NCBI RefSeq assembly: GCF_014199265.1
Contig: NZ_JACIJG010000001.1
Location: 310,001 to 374,000, forward strand
Direction: 5' to 3'
Source of the DNA: Brucella daejeonensis
GTDB lineage: Bacteria > Pseudomonadota > Alphaproteobacteria > Rhizobiales > Rhizobiaceae
Length of the DNA: 64,000 bases
Position numbers and translations under genes: made by a program. The stretch's first letter is position 1. Each line of letters starts with the position of its first letter. Positions 17,066-25,829 of the stretch are shown in pieces. The notes under the pieces were generated by a model that was not told where the DNA came from, made no database searches, and saw nothing but the letters and a program-made list of their open reading frames with translations.

Positions 17066-17566
17066 GTGTCCTCCTCTTTCGCCCCTTTCATCATGCTGGC
17101 GATGCCATTCGTCGAAATTGCCGGTTTCGTTATCATCGGCAGCAAGATCGGCGTTCTCGCGACTTTGGGCCTCGTGATCCTGAGCGCCGTCATGGGCTTC
17201 TATCTTCTGCGCGTGCAGGGCATCGGGCTTCTCCAGCGCATCCGCACCGAAGCGGCGGCGGGCCGCGTGCCGGATCGCGAAATGGTGCATGGCGCCATGC
17301 TCGTCCTGGCGGCGATCATGCTGATCGTGCCGGGCTTCGTGACCAGCGCCGTCGGCATCCTGCTGTTCATTCCCTTCATCCGCGATGCGGTATGGGAAAA
17401 ATTTGTGCGCGGCCGCATGGTGGTCGCCACCTCGACACGCTATTCCGAAGGCTACGGCCATTATCGGCAGCCGCAGCAGGACCATGTCATCGACCTCGAT
17501 CCGGACGATTATTCCACCCGGTCCGACGAAAACCCGTCACGGAAAGACGGCCACGAAGATCGCTGA
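17066..17566 (+). CDS. fxsA: FxsA-family inner-membrane protein
   Basis: A 166-residue protein with a GTG start (VSSSFAPFIMLAMPFVEIAGFVIIGSKIG). Hydrophobic segments at about 6-26, 29-47 and 78-102 (ILMIVPGFVTSAVGILLFIPFIR) match the FxsA (suppressor of F exclusion of T7) family. The C-terminal tail is soluble and acidic (DLDPDDYSTRSDENPS). The biochemical role is not established. An AAAGG lies rather far (about 14 bp) upstream of the GTG, so the start is moderately sure. Confidence 0.88.
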   Translation: MSSSFAPFIMLAMPFVEIAGFVIIGSKIGVLATLGLVILSAVMGFYLLRVQGIGLLQRIRTEAAAGRVPDREMVHGAMLVLAAIMLIVPGFVTSAVGILLFIPFIRDAVWEKFVRGRMVVATSTRYSEGYGHYRQPQQDHVIDLDPDDYSTRSDENPSRKDGHEDR

Positions 17567-17704
17567 ATGCTAACATTGAAAGCCTTTCTTGCCTCGTGAC
17601 CGCTCACATGCTAGCCAAACATTCCGACTTCCGGGAGCGGGCCGCCATGGGCAGCGGCTTTCGGGAGACACGAAGTTGAATCACCGGAAGAAGGCATACC
17701 GATA

Positions 17705-18196
17705 ATGAGCGATAAGGCCGCGGGCGAAGTAAAGAACGGCAATGGCGCGACGGCCGAGCCGTCCCTCAACATTCTGGCGCAATATGTCAAGGACCTGTCC
17801 TTCGAAAGCCCGGGCGCGCCGCTGTCGCTGCGCCCGCGCGAAAAAGCGCCTTCCATCAACATCAATGTCAATGTGAACACCAATCCGCTTTCCGAAACGG
17901 ATTTCGACGTCGTCCTGACGCTGGAAGCCAAGGCCGTCGACGGCAAGGACGTACTCTTCAACACCGAACTCGTCTATGGCGGCGTGTTCCGCATTCAGGG
18001 CATCCCGCAGGAGCATATGCTGCCGCTTCTGTTCATCGAATGCCCGCGTCTCCTGTTCCCGTTCGCGCGCCAGATCGTCGCCGACGCGACGCGCAACGGC
18101 GGCTATCCGCCGCTGATGATCGACCCGATCGATTTTGCGCAGATGTTCCAGAGCCGCATGGCCGAAGAACAGGCCAAGGCCGCCGTCAAGAGCTGA
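17705..18196 (+). CDS. secB: Protein-export chaperone SecB
   Basis: A 163-residue SecB, the tetrameric cytosolic chaperone that holds precursors unfolded and hands them to SecA. Motifs: [19 protein letters not shown], a central β-sheet region with [29 protein letters not shown], and the conserved [19 protein letters not shown]. Length is that of the alphaproteobacterial form. A strong terminator follows 22 bp after the stop. Confidence 0.97.
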   Translation: MSDKAAGEVKNGNGATAEPSLNILAQYVKDLSFESPGAPLSLRPREKAPSININVNVNTNPLSETDFDVVLTLEAKAVDGKDVLFNTELVYGGVFRIQGIPQEHMLPLLFIECPRLLFPFARQIVADATRNGGYPPLMIDPIDFAQMFQSRMAEEQAKAAVKS

Positions 18197-18218
18197 TTGC
18201 AGGCTTCATGATGCAGGA

Positions 18219-18244
18219 AAGCCCGGCTGAGCCGGGCTTTTTTG
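18219..18244 (+). terminator. Rho-independent terminator after secB
   Basis: AAGCCCGGC (18219-18227), a TGA loop and GCCGGGCTT (18231-18239), followed by TTTTTGTT. A 9-bp GC-rich stem and T-run. Confidence 0.9.
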
Positions 18245-18247
18245 TTC

Positions 18248-18457
18248 CGGGAGCATATCCAGCAAAAGTGCGAAGCGGTTTTGCGTCGGATAAACGGGAA
18301 CCGCTCTAAAGCGTGTTGCGTTCAATGGTATTCAGGCAACACGCTTTAAGCTTTTGTTTTTACGCATGTCTTTATCCCATCGAAGCGGGACTAGAAATCA
18401 GTCCAGTGGACTGATTTCCCCGCGTAGGCGGTTCCCACTTTTGGGAGACATGCTCTA
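18248..18457. repeat. Composite palindromic repeat (Bru-RS-like) between secB and dnaQ
   Basis: Three blocks lie end to end: GAGCATATCCAGCAAAAGTG...ACCGCTCTAAA; AAAGCGTGTTGCGTTC ... GCAACACGCTTTAAG; and TTTTACGCATGTCTTTATCCC ... GGTTCCCACTTTTGGGAGACATGCTCTA. The last block is interrupted by about 50 bp that contain a perfect 11-bp inverted repeat (GAAATCAGTCC-AGT-GGACTGATTTC, 18394-18418). The TAG formed by the final CTCTA is the stop codon of dnaQ (18455-18457). The same blocks recur at 5300-5379 and 54511-54611. Confidence 0.75.
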
Positions 18458-19153
18458 AGAGAGATACTTTTTCCAGATCGCCTTGTCGCCCAGTCCGTCC
18501 ATAAGCGTCGCATGGGCGGCGCGTTCGGCTTCCGAAACGCGGGGAGGGAGCGGCTGCGGCCGCGGAGGAATAACGATGGACGCTCCGCCGCCAGCCGTAC
18601 TGCCGCCCGAGGCACCGTCCACGCTGAGACCGAGCGCCGTCTGCTTGCCGCCGATCAGTTCGATATAGACTTCGGCCAAAATCTCGGAATCGAGCAACGC
18701 GCCGTGCAATGTGCGGTGCGAATTTTCGATGCCGTAGCGCTTGCACAGGGCATCGAGGGAATTCGGCCCCATCGGGTGTTTGCGGCGCGCGAGCGCCAAC
18801 GTGTCCACGATGCGTTCCGAAGCGATCTCGGCCCGGTTCAGCCGCGCCAGTTCGGCATTGATGAAACCGAGGTCGAACATGGCATTGTGCGCGACCAGCT
18901 TGGCGCCGTCGAAAAATTCCAGAAACTCATCGAGAATTTCAGCAAAGGTCGGCTTGTCCAGCAATTGCTCGTTGCTGATGCCGTGCACGGCGAGCGCCTC
19001 GGCATGAACCTGACGGCCCTGCGGGTTGATGAATTTATGAAAAGTGCGGCCTGTGGGAAACTTGTTGATCAGTTCCACGCCGCCGATTTCGATCACGCGG
19101 TCCTCCAGCCGTTCAAGGCCGGTGGTTTCCGTATCGAAAACGATTTCACGCAT
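18455..19153 (-). CDS. dnaQ: DNA polymerase III epsilon subunit (proofreading exonuclease)
   Basis: A 232-residue DEDDh 3'-5' exonuclease. ExoI: REIVFDTETTGLE with Asp/Glu; ExoII: KLVAHNAMFDLGFINAE; ExoIII: HRTLHGALLDSEILAEVY with His and Asp. After a short Ser/Ala/Gly-rich linker (ASGGSTAGGGAS) comes the C-terminal segment for polymerase binding. Its stop codon TAG is supplied by the edge of the palindromic repeat at 18248-18457, so the repeat abuts or slightly truncates the C-terminus. Confidence 0.94.
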   Translation of the reverse strand: MREIVFDTETTGLERLEDRVIEIGGVELINKFPTGRTFHKFINPQGRQVHAEALAVHGISNEQLLDKPTFAEILDEFLEFFDGAKLVAHNAMFDLGFINAELARLNRAEIASERIVDTLALARRKHPMGPNSLDALCKRYGIENSHRTLHGALLDSEILAEVYIELIGGKQTALGLSVDGASGGSTAGGGASIVIPPRPQPLPPRVSEAERAAHATLMDGLGDKAIWKKYLS

Positions 19154-19215
19154 TGAAGAACACCCCGGAAGAACCTCTCGAAAATCACCCTGTTATCATA
19201 GCACGGCAATTGCGC

Positions 19216-19818
19216 CTATTCGGCTGCCCTGGTGGGCTTTCCACTCAATTTCGCGATGACTTCCGCAATCTGGCGGCGCAGATCGTCGAAACTCCCGCTC
19301 GTATCGATAATAAAATCGGCGCGGGCGCGCTTTTCGGCATCCGGTGTCTGGCGCGCGAGGATGGCGTCGAGCTTTTCCTCCGTCATGCCCGGACGCGCCA
19401 GCACGCGGGCGCGCTGCACCTCGGCCGGTGCCGAAACCACCACGATCCTGTCCACGCGCTTTTCAGCGCCTGTCTCGAACAGGAGCGGAATATCAATGAG
19501 CGCGATGGCAACGCCCGACTGCCCTGCCTTGCGGCGGAAGGCTTCCTCTTCCTCGCGCACCAGCGGATGAACGATGGCTTCGAGCTTCTTCAGGGCCTCC
19601 GGCTTGCCGATAACCGCCGCCGAAAGTTTCTGCCGGTCCACCGTGCCATTTTCCACCGTCCCCGGAAAAGCGGCCTCGATCAGCGGCGCGGCGCGGCCCG
19701 AATAAAGCGCGTGAACGGCATCGTCGGCGCTATAAACCGGCACGCCGGCTTCGGCGAACATGGTTGCCGCCGTGGTTTTTCCCATCCCGATGGAGCCGGT
19801 TAGTCCGAGTACGATCAT
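19216..19818 (-). CDS. coaE: Dephospho-CoA kinase
   Basis: A 200-residue CoaE performing the last step of CoA synthesis. It starts at ATG 19818 with [22 protein letters not shown]-loop included; further motifs are [14 protein letters not shown] and [13 protein letters not shown]-like [26 protein letters not shown]. An in-frame ATG at 19848 would add [10 protein letters not shown], but those codons lie in the repeat element at 19820-19877, so I prefer 19818. It sits between aroE and dnaQ in the usual alphaproteobacterial run maf-aroE-coaE-dnaQ-secB. Confidence 0.94.
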   Translation of the reverse strand: MIVLGLTGSIGMGKTTAATMFAEAGVPVYSADDAVHALYSGRAAPLIEAAFPGTVENGTVDRQKLSAAVIGKPEALKKLEAIVHPLVREEEEAFRRKAGQSGVAIALIDIPLLFETGAEKRVDRIVVVSAPAEVQRARVLARPGMTEEKLDAILARQTPDAEKRARADFIIDTSGSFDDLRRQIAEVIAKLSGKPTRAAE

Positions 19819-19819
19819 G

Positions 19820-19877
19820 GTATCTGTTCCAGAAGTCGCCATTTTCACTACGGCCTGGCGCTTTTCGATTCAGATAC
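19820..19877. repeat. 58-bp inverted repeat in the coaE leader and aroE 3' end
   Basis: GTATCTGTTCCAGAAGTCGC at the left matches the reverse complement of GGCGCTTTTCGATTCAGATA at the right with few mismatches. The arms resemble those of the longer repeat at 59841-59985 (GCCTGTTCCAAAAGTCGCCA ... TTTTTGATTCAGGC), so it looks like an internally deleted copy. It supplies the aroE stop region and the sequence just upstream of the coaE start. Confidence 0.65.
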
Positions 19878-20750
19878 CAGAGCGCCAGCCTTCGCCATGT
19901 CCGCCAGAATATGCTCACGCAGGGCGTTCGTCACTTGCGGCCTTTTGCCGAACCAGCGTTCGAAGCCGGGAACGGCCTGATGCAATAACATACCGAGTCC
20001 GTCCACTGTCGCCAGCCCCGCTTCACCGGCCTTTTTCAAAAACGGCGTTTCCAGCGGCACATAGACAATATCCGTCGCGACCGCGCCCTTTGAGGCCCGG
20101 CCGAGATCGAGCGGAAACGCGTCCTCTCCCCCAAGATCGCTTATATGGCCACTCATGCCGAGCGAGGTCGTGTTGACGATCAGCGCCGCATCGGAAACGA
20201 GCTTCTGCGCCGCGTCCCAGCCATGGGCCGTAACACGCGGCCCGAAATGGGCGACGAGGTCTTCGGCGCGGCTCAGCGTGCGGTTGACGACGGCAACGCG
20301 ACCAAAACCGCGCGAGAGAAGCGCGTGCACGATGGCGCGGCTTGCGCCACCCGCGCCCAGAACAAGGGCGCTGTCGCCATTGTCCCAGCCTGGAGCCGAT
20401 ACATCGAGATTGGCGACAAAACCGTAAGCATCCGTATTGCCGCCGTGAAGCCTGCCGTTTTCGAACCAGAGCGTATTGACCGCGCCGATGATTTTCGCGG
20501 CTTCGTCGAGGCTTTCCGCCGCGGTAAAAGCCGCTTCCTTGTGGGGAAGGGTGACATTGCCGCCCGCAAAGCCGTTTGCCGCCAGCGATGCGATGAAGGC
20601 GCCGAACGCCTCCGGCTTCACTTCCATTGCTTCGTACGAACCGTCGATGCCAAGCTCATCGAGCCAGAAGCCGTGGATCAGCGGCGAGCGCGAATGTTTG
20701 ATGGGAAAGCCGGTGACGAAAGCTTTCGTCTTCGTGCTCCTGTCAGCCAT
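19848..20750 (-). CDS. aroE: Shikimate dehydrogenase (NADP)
   Basis: A 300-residue AroE reducing 3-dehydroshikimate. Substrate site [21 protein letters not shown] with the Ser-x-Ser pair, [13 protein letters not shown] with catalytic Lys, GNTDAYGF, the NADP-binding [17 protein letters not shown], and [18 protein letters not shown]. The last codons (SESKSARP) come from the repeat at 19820-19877, so the native C-terminus may have differed slightly. Its start overlaps the maf stop by 8 bp. Confidence 0.96.
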   Translation of the reverse strand: MADRSTKTKAFVTGFPIKHSRSPLIHGFWLDELGIDGSYEAMEVKPEAFGAFIASLAANGFAGGNVTLPHKEAAFTAAESLDEAAKIIGAVNTLWFENGRLHGGNTDAYGFVANLDVSAPGWDNGDSALVLGAGGASRAIVHALLSRGFGRVAVVNRTLSRAEDLVAHFGPRVTAHGWDAAQKLVSDAALIVNTTSLGMSGHISDLGGEDAFPLDLGRASKGAVATDIVYVPLETPFLKKAGEAGLATVDGLGMLLHQAVPGFERWFGKRPQVTNALREHILADMAKAGALVSESKSARP

Positions 20751-21342
20751 CGATCAGTTTTTCCTTTCGCAGTTCGGCCAGAAGCGGCAGGAGCGGCAGG
20801 CCGACAATCGTAAAATAATCGCCATCGATCTTTTCGAAAAGCTGGATGCCCGGCCCCTCGACCTGATAGGCGCCGACGCTGGAAAGGGCCGCGTCGCCGA
20901 CGCGGCCGAGATAACGCCCGACAAAGCCCGGATCGAGATCGCGCATGGTCATGCGGGCGATCGAAACGTGACGCCAGAGGGGCACGCCATCCCTGACCAG
21001 CACGACGGCGCTGTTCAACTGATGGGTCTTGCCGGAAAATTTCAGGAGCTGGCGGCGCGCCGCTTCCATGTCGGCGGGCTTGTGGAAAATCTCGTCGCCG
21101 AGCGACAGGGTCTGGTCGCAGCCGATCACCACCGCACCGGGATTCCTTTCGCTGACGTCGATTGCCTTGGCTTCGGCCAGCACCTGCGCGACATCTTCCG
21201 GCGTCGCGCCCGTTTCATAAAGCGGGGCTTCCACGGCGCGTTCGTCTATCTCCGCGCTGGCCGTGGAAAACCCGATGCCCGCGTTTTTCAGCAAAGCCGA
21301 ACGGAAAGGGCTTTTCGAAGCGAGAACGAGCTTGTCCGTCAT
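20743..21342 (-). CDS. maf: Maf/YceF-type nucleoside triphosphate pyrophosphatase
   Basis: A 199-residue Maf-like protein that hydrolyses non-canonical or modified (d)NTPs. The opening [21 protein letters not shown] contains the family S-x-S-x-R-x2-L motif; [18 protein letters not shown] contains the catalytic Asp region, and [29 protein letters not shown] is the family C-terminal block. It overlaps aroE by 8 bp and follows ppsR by 15 bp, forming one minus-strand transcription unit. Confidence 0.94.
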   Translation of the reverse strand: MTDKLVLASKSPFRSALLKNAGIGFSTASAEIDERAVEAPLYETGATPEDVAQVLAEAKAIDVSERNPGAVVIGCDQTLSLGDEIFHKPADMEAARRQLLKFSGKTHQLNSAVVLVRDGVPLWRHVSIARMTMRDLDPGFVGRYLGRVGDAALSSVGAYQVEGPGIQLFEKIDGDYFTIVGLPLLPLLAELRKEKLIDG

Positions 21343-21357
21343 GACTGGAATCCTTGT

Positions 21358-22188
21358 TTATCTCTTTTCGCTATGTCCACGGAGCAACGCCATGATGGCG
21401 GCCGCAGTTTCCTCGATCGACCGGCGCGACACATCGATGATCGGCCAGCCGTGCCGATTGCATATATTGCGCGCATAGGCCAGCTCTTCCGAAATGGAAA
21501 TGCGGTCCGTGTAAAGTCCCGTATCGAGCGAGGGCACATTGCCGAGCGGCCGGTTCTGGCGAATCTGCGAAATACGCTCGGCGGTCGCCACCAGCCCGAC
21601 GATCAGCGGGCGCTGCGCCGTGAACAGGATTTCCGGCAGCGGAATCCCGAGCACGATGGGAACATTGGCGGCCTTCACACCGCGATTGGCCAGATAAATG
21701 CTCGTCGGCGTCTTGGAGGTCCGCGAAATGCCGACCAGAATGACGTCGGCTTCCTCTATGTCATAGGGCAATTGCCCGTCATCGTGCTCCATGGTGAAAT
21801 TGAGCGCATCGATGCGCCGGAAATAATCGGCGTTGAGCACATGCTGCGCGCTGGCGCGGCGGTGGGCGGGAGCGCCGAGATAGGACTGGAAAGTATTGAG
21901 CACCGGCTCCAGCACGGAAACGCTCGGAACACCCATTTCGGCACAGCTTTCATCGACAATCGCCGCCAGTTTCTGGTCCACGATCGTATAAAGGACGATG
22001 CCCGGCTCGGCATCGATGCCCTCAAGCACCTTACGCAACTGCTTTTCGGTACGGATGAGCGGATAGATGTGCTCGATGGCCCGCGCATTGGCATATTGCG
22101 CCGCCGCGGCGCGCCCCGCCGCCAGGAGAGTCTCTCCCGTCGCATCAGAAATCAGATGAAGATGAAAGTAGGAAAGCACTCTGGTCAC
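21358..22188 (-). CDS. ppsR: Pyruvate, phosphate dikinase regulatory protein (PPSR/DUF299)
   Basis: A 276-residue bifunctional kinase/pyrophosphorylase family protein that (in characterised relatives) phosphorylates and dephosphorylates PpdK or PpsA using ADP and Pi. Motifs: [16 protein letters not shown] at the start, the P-loop-like [19 protein letters not shown] at about 150-168, and [12 protein letters not shown] near the end. I chose the GTG at 22188 ([11 protein letters not shown]) because GGAGGGCAACAAAACT precedes it and it matches family length; longer in-frame starts would reach into the origin region. It is the left flank of the putative origin, as in other Alphaproteobacteria. Confidence 0.92.
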   Translation of the reverse strand: MTRVLSYFHLHLISDATGETLLAAGRAAAAQYANARAIEHIYPLIRTEKQLRKVLEGIDAEPGIVLYTIVDQKLAAIVDESCAEMGVPSVSVLEPVLNTFQSYLGAPAHRRASAQHVLNADYFRRIDALNFTMEHDDGQLPYDIEEADVILVGISRTSKTPTSIYLANRGVKAANVPIVLGIPLPEILFTAQRPLIVGLVATAERISQIRQNRPLGNVPSLDTGLYTDRISISEELAYARNICNRHGWPIIDVSRRSIEETAAAIMALLRGHSEKR

Positions 22189-22645
22189 AGTTTTGTTGCC
22201 CTCCTGTTGACGGCTGTGCGTAAAGGCCGAACTTCTTCCACAAGCCATGGCAGGCCGTGGGAAAATTGGCAAGTCATCCACAGTGGGCGAAGATGTGCGA
22301 ATACGTCCTCAACAGCTGTGGACAAGACTCATGAAAACGGACAAGCTCGCGATAATTCCCAGCTTTTCCACAAACATGCATGAAGTGCGGCAATTCGTAA
22401 CCTCTTATATTAAAAGAGGGAATTGTGTTTTCATTGTTTTTGGTCAGATTATCGGTGAACGATCGCACAGGATGGTGTGGCTGCGTGGGAACTGTGGGGA
22501 AAGACAGGACAGAGCTTAATCCCCGATTCCAACAGACTCTAAGAATCAAAAGATTCCTGAATCATCCCTTCTTTATGAGAACCGTACTGGATAAGTTTCA
22601 GGCCAGAACCGGTTAAGGCAACAAACAGGGCGGAATGGAAAAGAC
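22189..22645. other. oriC: Putative chromosomal origin of replication (ppsR-hemE intergenic region)
   Basis: A 457-bp non-coding gap in the position where Caulobacter and Rhizobiales initiate replication (between hemE and the ppsR side). DnaA-box-like sites: TTCTTCCACA (22233-22242), TCATCCACA (22274-22282), TGTGGACAA (22317-22325, reverse of TTGTCCACA), TTTTCCACA (22364-22372), TGTGGGGAA (22493-22501, reverse). An AT-rich stretch lies at about 22395-22440. Five GANTC sites lie in 39 bp at 22525-22563, with a sixth at 22326-22330. No TTAA-N7-TTAA (full CtrA box) was seen. Position and signals are observed; origin activity is inferred. Confidence 0.8.
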
Positions 22646-23671
22646 ATGAAGCGCAAAGTCTTGAAAGTGATCGACGGTGAAGCGGTCTTTCCACCGCCCG
22701 TCTGGATGATGCGCCAGGCCGGACGCTACCTTCCCGAATATCGGGAAGTACGCAAAAAGGCCGGGAGCTTTCTCGACCTCTGCTATTCGCCCGATCTGGC
22801 TGTCGAAGTGACGCTTCAGCCGATCCGCCGTTTTGGCTTTGACGCAGCCATCCTGTTTTCGGATATTCTTGTCGTCCCTCACGCCCTTGGACGCGACCTT
22901 CGCTTTGAAGAAGGGAGAGGGCCTTTGATGACGCCGATAGATGCGGACGAGATTTTCTGGCTTGAAACCGAAGGTGTCGCCAAAAGGCTGGAACCGGTCT
23001 ACGAGACGGTCCGGCTGGTGCGCGAGCAACTGCCCGACGAAACCACGCTGCTCGGCTTCTGCGGCGCGCCCTGGACCGTCGCGACCTATATGATCGCCGG
23101 CCACGGCACGCCGGATCAGGCGCCCGCCCGTCTTTTCGCCTATCGCTTCCCGGAAGCGTTCGAAAAGCTTTTGAACGATCTGGCGGATGTTTCGGCGGAA
23201 TATCTCATCGAACAGCTCGATGCCGGTGCCGATGCGGTCCAGATTTTCGATTCCTGGTCGGGCGTTCTCGACGAGGACTGCTTCGAACGTTTCTGCATCC
23301 AGCCCGTTGCCCGCATCGTGCAAAAGGTGAGGGCGGTCTATCCCGAAGCCCGTATCATCGGTTTCCCGAAAGGGGCGGGGATGCTTTATGCTGGCTATCG
23401 CGAAAAGACCGGGGTCGATGCGCTGGGCCTCGACTGGTCCGTGCCGCTGTCCTTTGCCGCCGCCCTTCAGGAAGATGGCGCCATTCAGGGCAATCTCGAT
23501 CCGCTGCGCGTCGTCGCCGGCGGAAATGCCCTCGATGAAGGGGTGGACGCCATTCTCGAACGGCTTGGAAAGGGTCCGCTGATCTTCAATCTCGGCCATG
23601 GCATTACGCCGCAAGCTCCGATAGAGAATGTTCAGCGCATGATCGACAGGATTCGTGGAGGACAGTCATGA
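22646..23671 (+). CDS. hemE: Uroporphyrinogen decarboxylase
   Basis: A 341-residue HemE converting uroporphyrinogen III to coproporphyrinogen III in haem synthesis. N-terminal signature [18 protein letters not shown], then ILVVPHALG with substrate Asp nearby (FSDILVVP), [21 protein letters not shown], and [16 protein letters not shown] at the end. It is the gene immediately right of the putative origin and overlaps hemJ by four bases. Confidence 0.97.
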   Translation: MKRKVLKVIDGEAVFPPPVWMMRQAGRYLPEYREVRKKAGSFLDLCYSPDLAVEVTLQPIRRFGFDAAILFSDILVVPHALGRDLRFEEGRGPLMTPIDADEIFWLETEGVAKRLEPVYETVRLVREQLPDETTLLGFCGAPWTVATYMIAGHGTPDQAPARLFAYRFPEAFEKLLNDLADVSAEYLIEQLDAGADAVQIFDSWSGVLDEDCFERFCIQPVARIVQKVRAVYPEARIIGFPKGAGMLYAGYREKTGVDALGLDWSVPLSFAAALQEDGAIQGNLDPLRVVAGGNALDEGVDAILERLGKGPLIFNLGHGITPQAPIENVQRMIDRIRGGQS

Positions 23672-24204
23672 GCCAGACGGCGCCGGAAAATCGCGGATCG
23701 GCGGTTGCGATCCGAACCATCGTCGCTCTCCTTGCGGTCGCGCTCGGCGTGTGGGCATTGTTTCACGTGAATCCGGCCGATGCCTATCTCTGGGTCAAGT
23801 CGCTGCATGTGATTGCCGTAATCGCCTGGATGGCGGGAATGCTCTATCTGCCGCGTCTTTTCGTCTATCACTCGGCCGCGAAGCCCGGCTCCGAGACATC
23901 GGAAACCTTCAAGGTGATGGAAAAGCGCCTTTTGCGCTTCATCATCAACCCGGCCATGATCGTCACCTGGATCGCCGGGCTGTGGATGGCATGGGAAATC
24001 TACGGTTTTCAGGGCGGCTGGCTGCACGCGAAGCTTCTGCTCGTCGTGCTGATGTCCGGCCTGCATGGCTATCTGTCGAAATCGACGCGGCTTTTTGCCG
24101 AAGACCGCAATATGCGCTCGGCCAGGCACTGGCGCATCGTCAATGAAGTGCCGACCGTGCTGATGATCCTGATCGTCATACTGGTGATCGTGAAGCCGTT
24201 CTGA
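23668..24204 (+). CDS. hemJ: Protoporphyrinogen oxidase HemJ (CopD-like membrane protein)
   Basis: A 178-residue polytopic membrane protein. The segment [30 protein letters not shown] has the conserved His and Trp/Met of HemJ; later come [42 protein letters not shown] and a final hydrophobic helix. Its tight coupling to hemE (ATGA overlap) supports the HemJ role in haem synthesis. A near-parS site lies inside it at 23759-23774. Confidence 0.9.
   Translation: MSQTAPENRGSAVAIRTIVALLAVALGVWALFHVNPADAYLWVKSLHVIAVIAWMAGMLYLPRLFVYHSAAKPGSETSETFKVMEKRLLRFIINPAMIVTWIAGLWMAWEIYGFQGGWLHAKLLLVVLMSGLHGYLSKSTRLFAEDRNMRSARHWRIVNEVPTVLMILIVILVIVKPF
23759..23774. other. parS: Near-parS site inside hemJ (14 of 16)
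   Basis: TGTTTCACGTGAATCC, identical to the site in hisH at 9235-9250, differing from the parS consensus at two positions. It is 1.2 kb to the right of the putative origin. Confidence 0.6.
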
Positions 24205-24246
24205 TTCGCCGCCGGATTGGCTGGACAGGGTGGCCTACCGGCCCCT

Positions 24247-24278
24247 GAAAGCGGTTTCAACGGGATGAAGCCGCTTTC
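24247..24278 (+). terminator. Strong hairpin between hemJ and rho
   Basis: GAAAGCGGTTTCA (24247-24259), loop ACGGGA, TGAAGCCGCTTTC (24266-24278): a 13-bp stem with one G-U pair. It is followed by an A-rich stretch rather than a T-run, so it may be a processing or attenuation structure rather than a classical terminator. The rest of the 294-bp gap holds the rho promoter. Confidence 0.5.
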
Positions 24279-24498
24279 AACGCCCGAAAAAGAAGCATAT
24301 CCGCCGGGTTTCCGCCATTTTTCTGTTGCAGAAATCAGGCGCCGACCCCAGATGAGACTTGCTCTACATGCTGCAAATCGCTATGTAGTAAGCCTCTTCC
24401 CTTCTTGACAGCAGGCCTTCGATGCCGGTCACGATCCAGGTGACCACCTTTCCGAACAACTGCATTTTCCCTTTATATTTAAAAAGAGTTCCTCATCC

Positions 24499-25764
24499 AT
24501 GCAGGAAATGAAACTACAAGAACTGAAAAACAAGACCCCGGTGGAGCTGCTGGCTTTCGCCGAAACGCTTGAGGTCGAAAATGCGAGCGCCATGCGCAAG
24601 CAGGAACTTATGTTCGCGATTCTCAAGAAGCTGGCTGCGCAGGATGTCGAGATTATCGGCGAAGGCGTCGTTGAAGTGTTGCAGGACGGCTTCGGGTTCC
24701 TGCGTTCGGCCGATGCAAATTACCTGCCTGGCCCCGACGATATCTATATTTCTCCCTCGCAACTGCGCCGCTTTTCGCTCAAGACCGGCGACACGGTGGA
24801 AGGCCCGATCCGCGGCCCCAAGGAAGGCGAGCGTTATTTCGCGCTGCTCAAGGTCAATTCGATCAATTTCGAAGATCCCGAAAAGATCCGTCACAAGGTT
24901 CATTTCGACAATCTGACGCCGCTCTATCCGAATGAGCGCTTCAAGATGGAACTGGAAGTTCCGACCTCCAAGGATCTGTCGCCGCGCGTCATCGATCTGG
25001 TGGCGCCGCTCGGCAAGGGCCAGCGCGGCCTGATCGTCGCGCCGCCGCGTACCGGCAAGACGGTTCTGTTGCAGAACATTGCCCATTCGATCACCGCAAA
25101 CCATCCCGAATGCTATCTGATCGTCCTTCTGATCGACGAACGTCCGGAAGAAGTGACCGACATGCAGCGTTCGGTTAAGGGTGAAGTGATTTCCTCCACC
25201 TTCGACGAGCCCGCAGCGCGTCACGTACAGGTCGCCGAAATGGTGATCGAGAAGGCCAAGCGCCTGGTTGAACATGGCCGCGATGTCGTCATCCTGCTCG
25301 ACTCGATTACCCGTCTCGGCCGCGCCTACAACACCGTCGTGCCGTCATCCGGCAAGGTTCTGACCGGCGGTGTGGACGCCAATGCATTGCAGCGCCCGAA
25401 GCGTTTCTTCGGTGCTGCGCGCAATATCGAAGAGGGCGGTTCGCTCACCATCATCGCCACCGCGCTGATCGATACCGGCAGCCGCATGGACGAAGTGATC
25501 TTCGAGGAATTCAAGGGTACCGGCAACTCGGAAATCGTGCTCGACCGCAAGGTCGCCGACAAGCGCATCTTCCCGGCCATGGACATTCTCAAGTCCGGTA
25601 CGCGCAAGGAAGACCTGCTCGTTCCACGCGCCGATTTGCAGAAGATTTTCGTCCTGCGCCGTATTCTAGCGCCGATGGGCACGACCGATGCGATCGAATT
25701 CCTCATCGACAAGCTCAAGCAGACCAAAAGCAATGGCGAATTCTTCGATTCGATGAATACCTAA
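24499..25764 (+). CDS. rho: Transcription termination factor Rho
   Basis: A 421-residue Rho hexameric RNA helicase. N-terminal domain [19 protein letters not shown], the cold-shock-like RNA-binding fold [27 protein letters not shown]-loop [19 protein letters not shown] near residue 175, Walker [18 protein letters not shown], the Q-loop [26 protein letters not shown] and R-loop. Length is standard. A GC-rich hairpin with T-run follows 30 bp after the stop. Confidence 0.98.
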   Translation: MQEMKLQELKNKTPVELLAFAETLEVENASAMRKQELMFAILKKLAAQDVEIIGEGVVEVLQDGFGFLRSADANYLPGPDDIYISPSQLRRFSLKTGDTVEGPIRGPKEGERYFALLKVNSINFEDPEKIRHKVHFDNLTPLYPNERFKMELEVPTSKDLSPRVIDLVAPLGKGQRGLIVAPPRTGKTVLLQNIAHSITANHPECYLIVLLIDERPEEVTDMQRSVKGEVISSTFDEPAARHVQVAEMVIEKAKRLVEHGRDVVILLDSITRLGRAYNTVVPSSGKVLTGGVDANALQRPKRFFGAARNIEEGGSLTIIATALIDTGSRMDEVIFEEFKGTGNSEIVLDRKVADKRIFPAMDILKSGTRKEDLLVPRADLQKIFVLRRILAPMGTTDAIEFLIDKLKQTKSNGEFFDSMNT

Positions 25765-25793
25765 ATGCCTATCGGTTTATACCGATAAACGAG

Positions 25794-25829
25794 AACGCCG
25801 CGCCGGAAACGGTCGCGGCGTTTTCGTTT
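25794..25829. terminator. Bidirectional terminator between rho and the convergent thioredoxin-domain gene
   Basis: AACGCCGCG (25794-25802) and CGCGGCGTT (25814-25822) with a TTTTCGTTTC tail on the rho side. A small hairpin ATCGGT-TTAT-ACCGAT (25771-25786) precedes it. Confidence 0.8.

Noticed and set aside
16826-17485. N-terminal extension of the Tim44-like gene up to 17485
   Set aside because: The extension is antisense to fxsA and crosses its promoter. The ATG at 16825 begins right before the membrane anchor.
20476-22383. A 635-codon plus-strand open frame opposite aroE, maf and ppsR
   Set aside because: It spans three well supported genes in antisense and runs into the origin region.
22395-22440. 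A CtrA box (TTAA-N7-TTAA) in the origin
   Set aside because: Isolated TTAA sequences occur but not with the 7-bp spacing, so I do not call a CtrA site.
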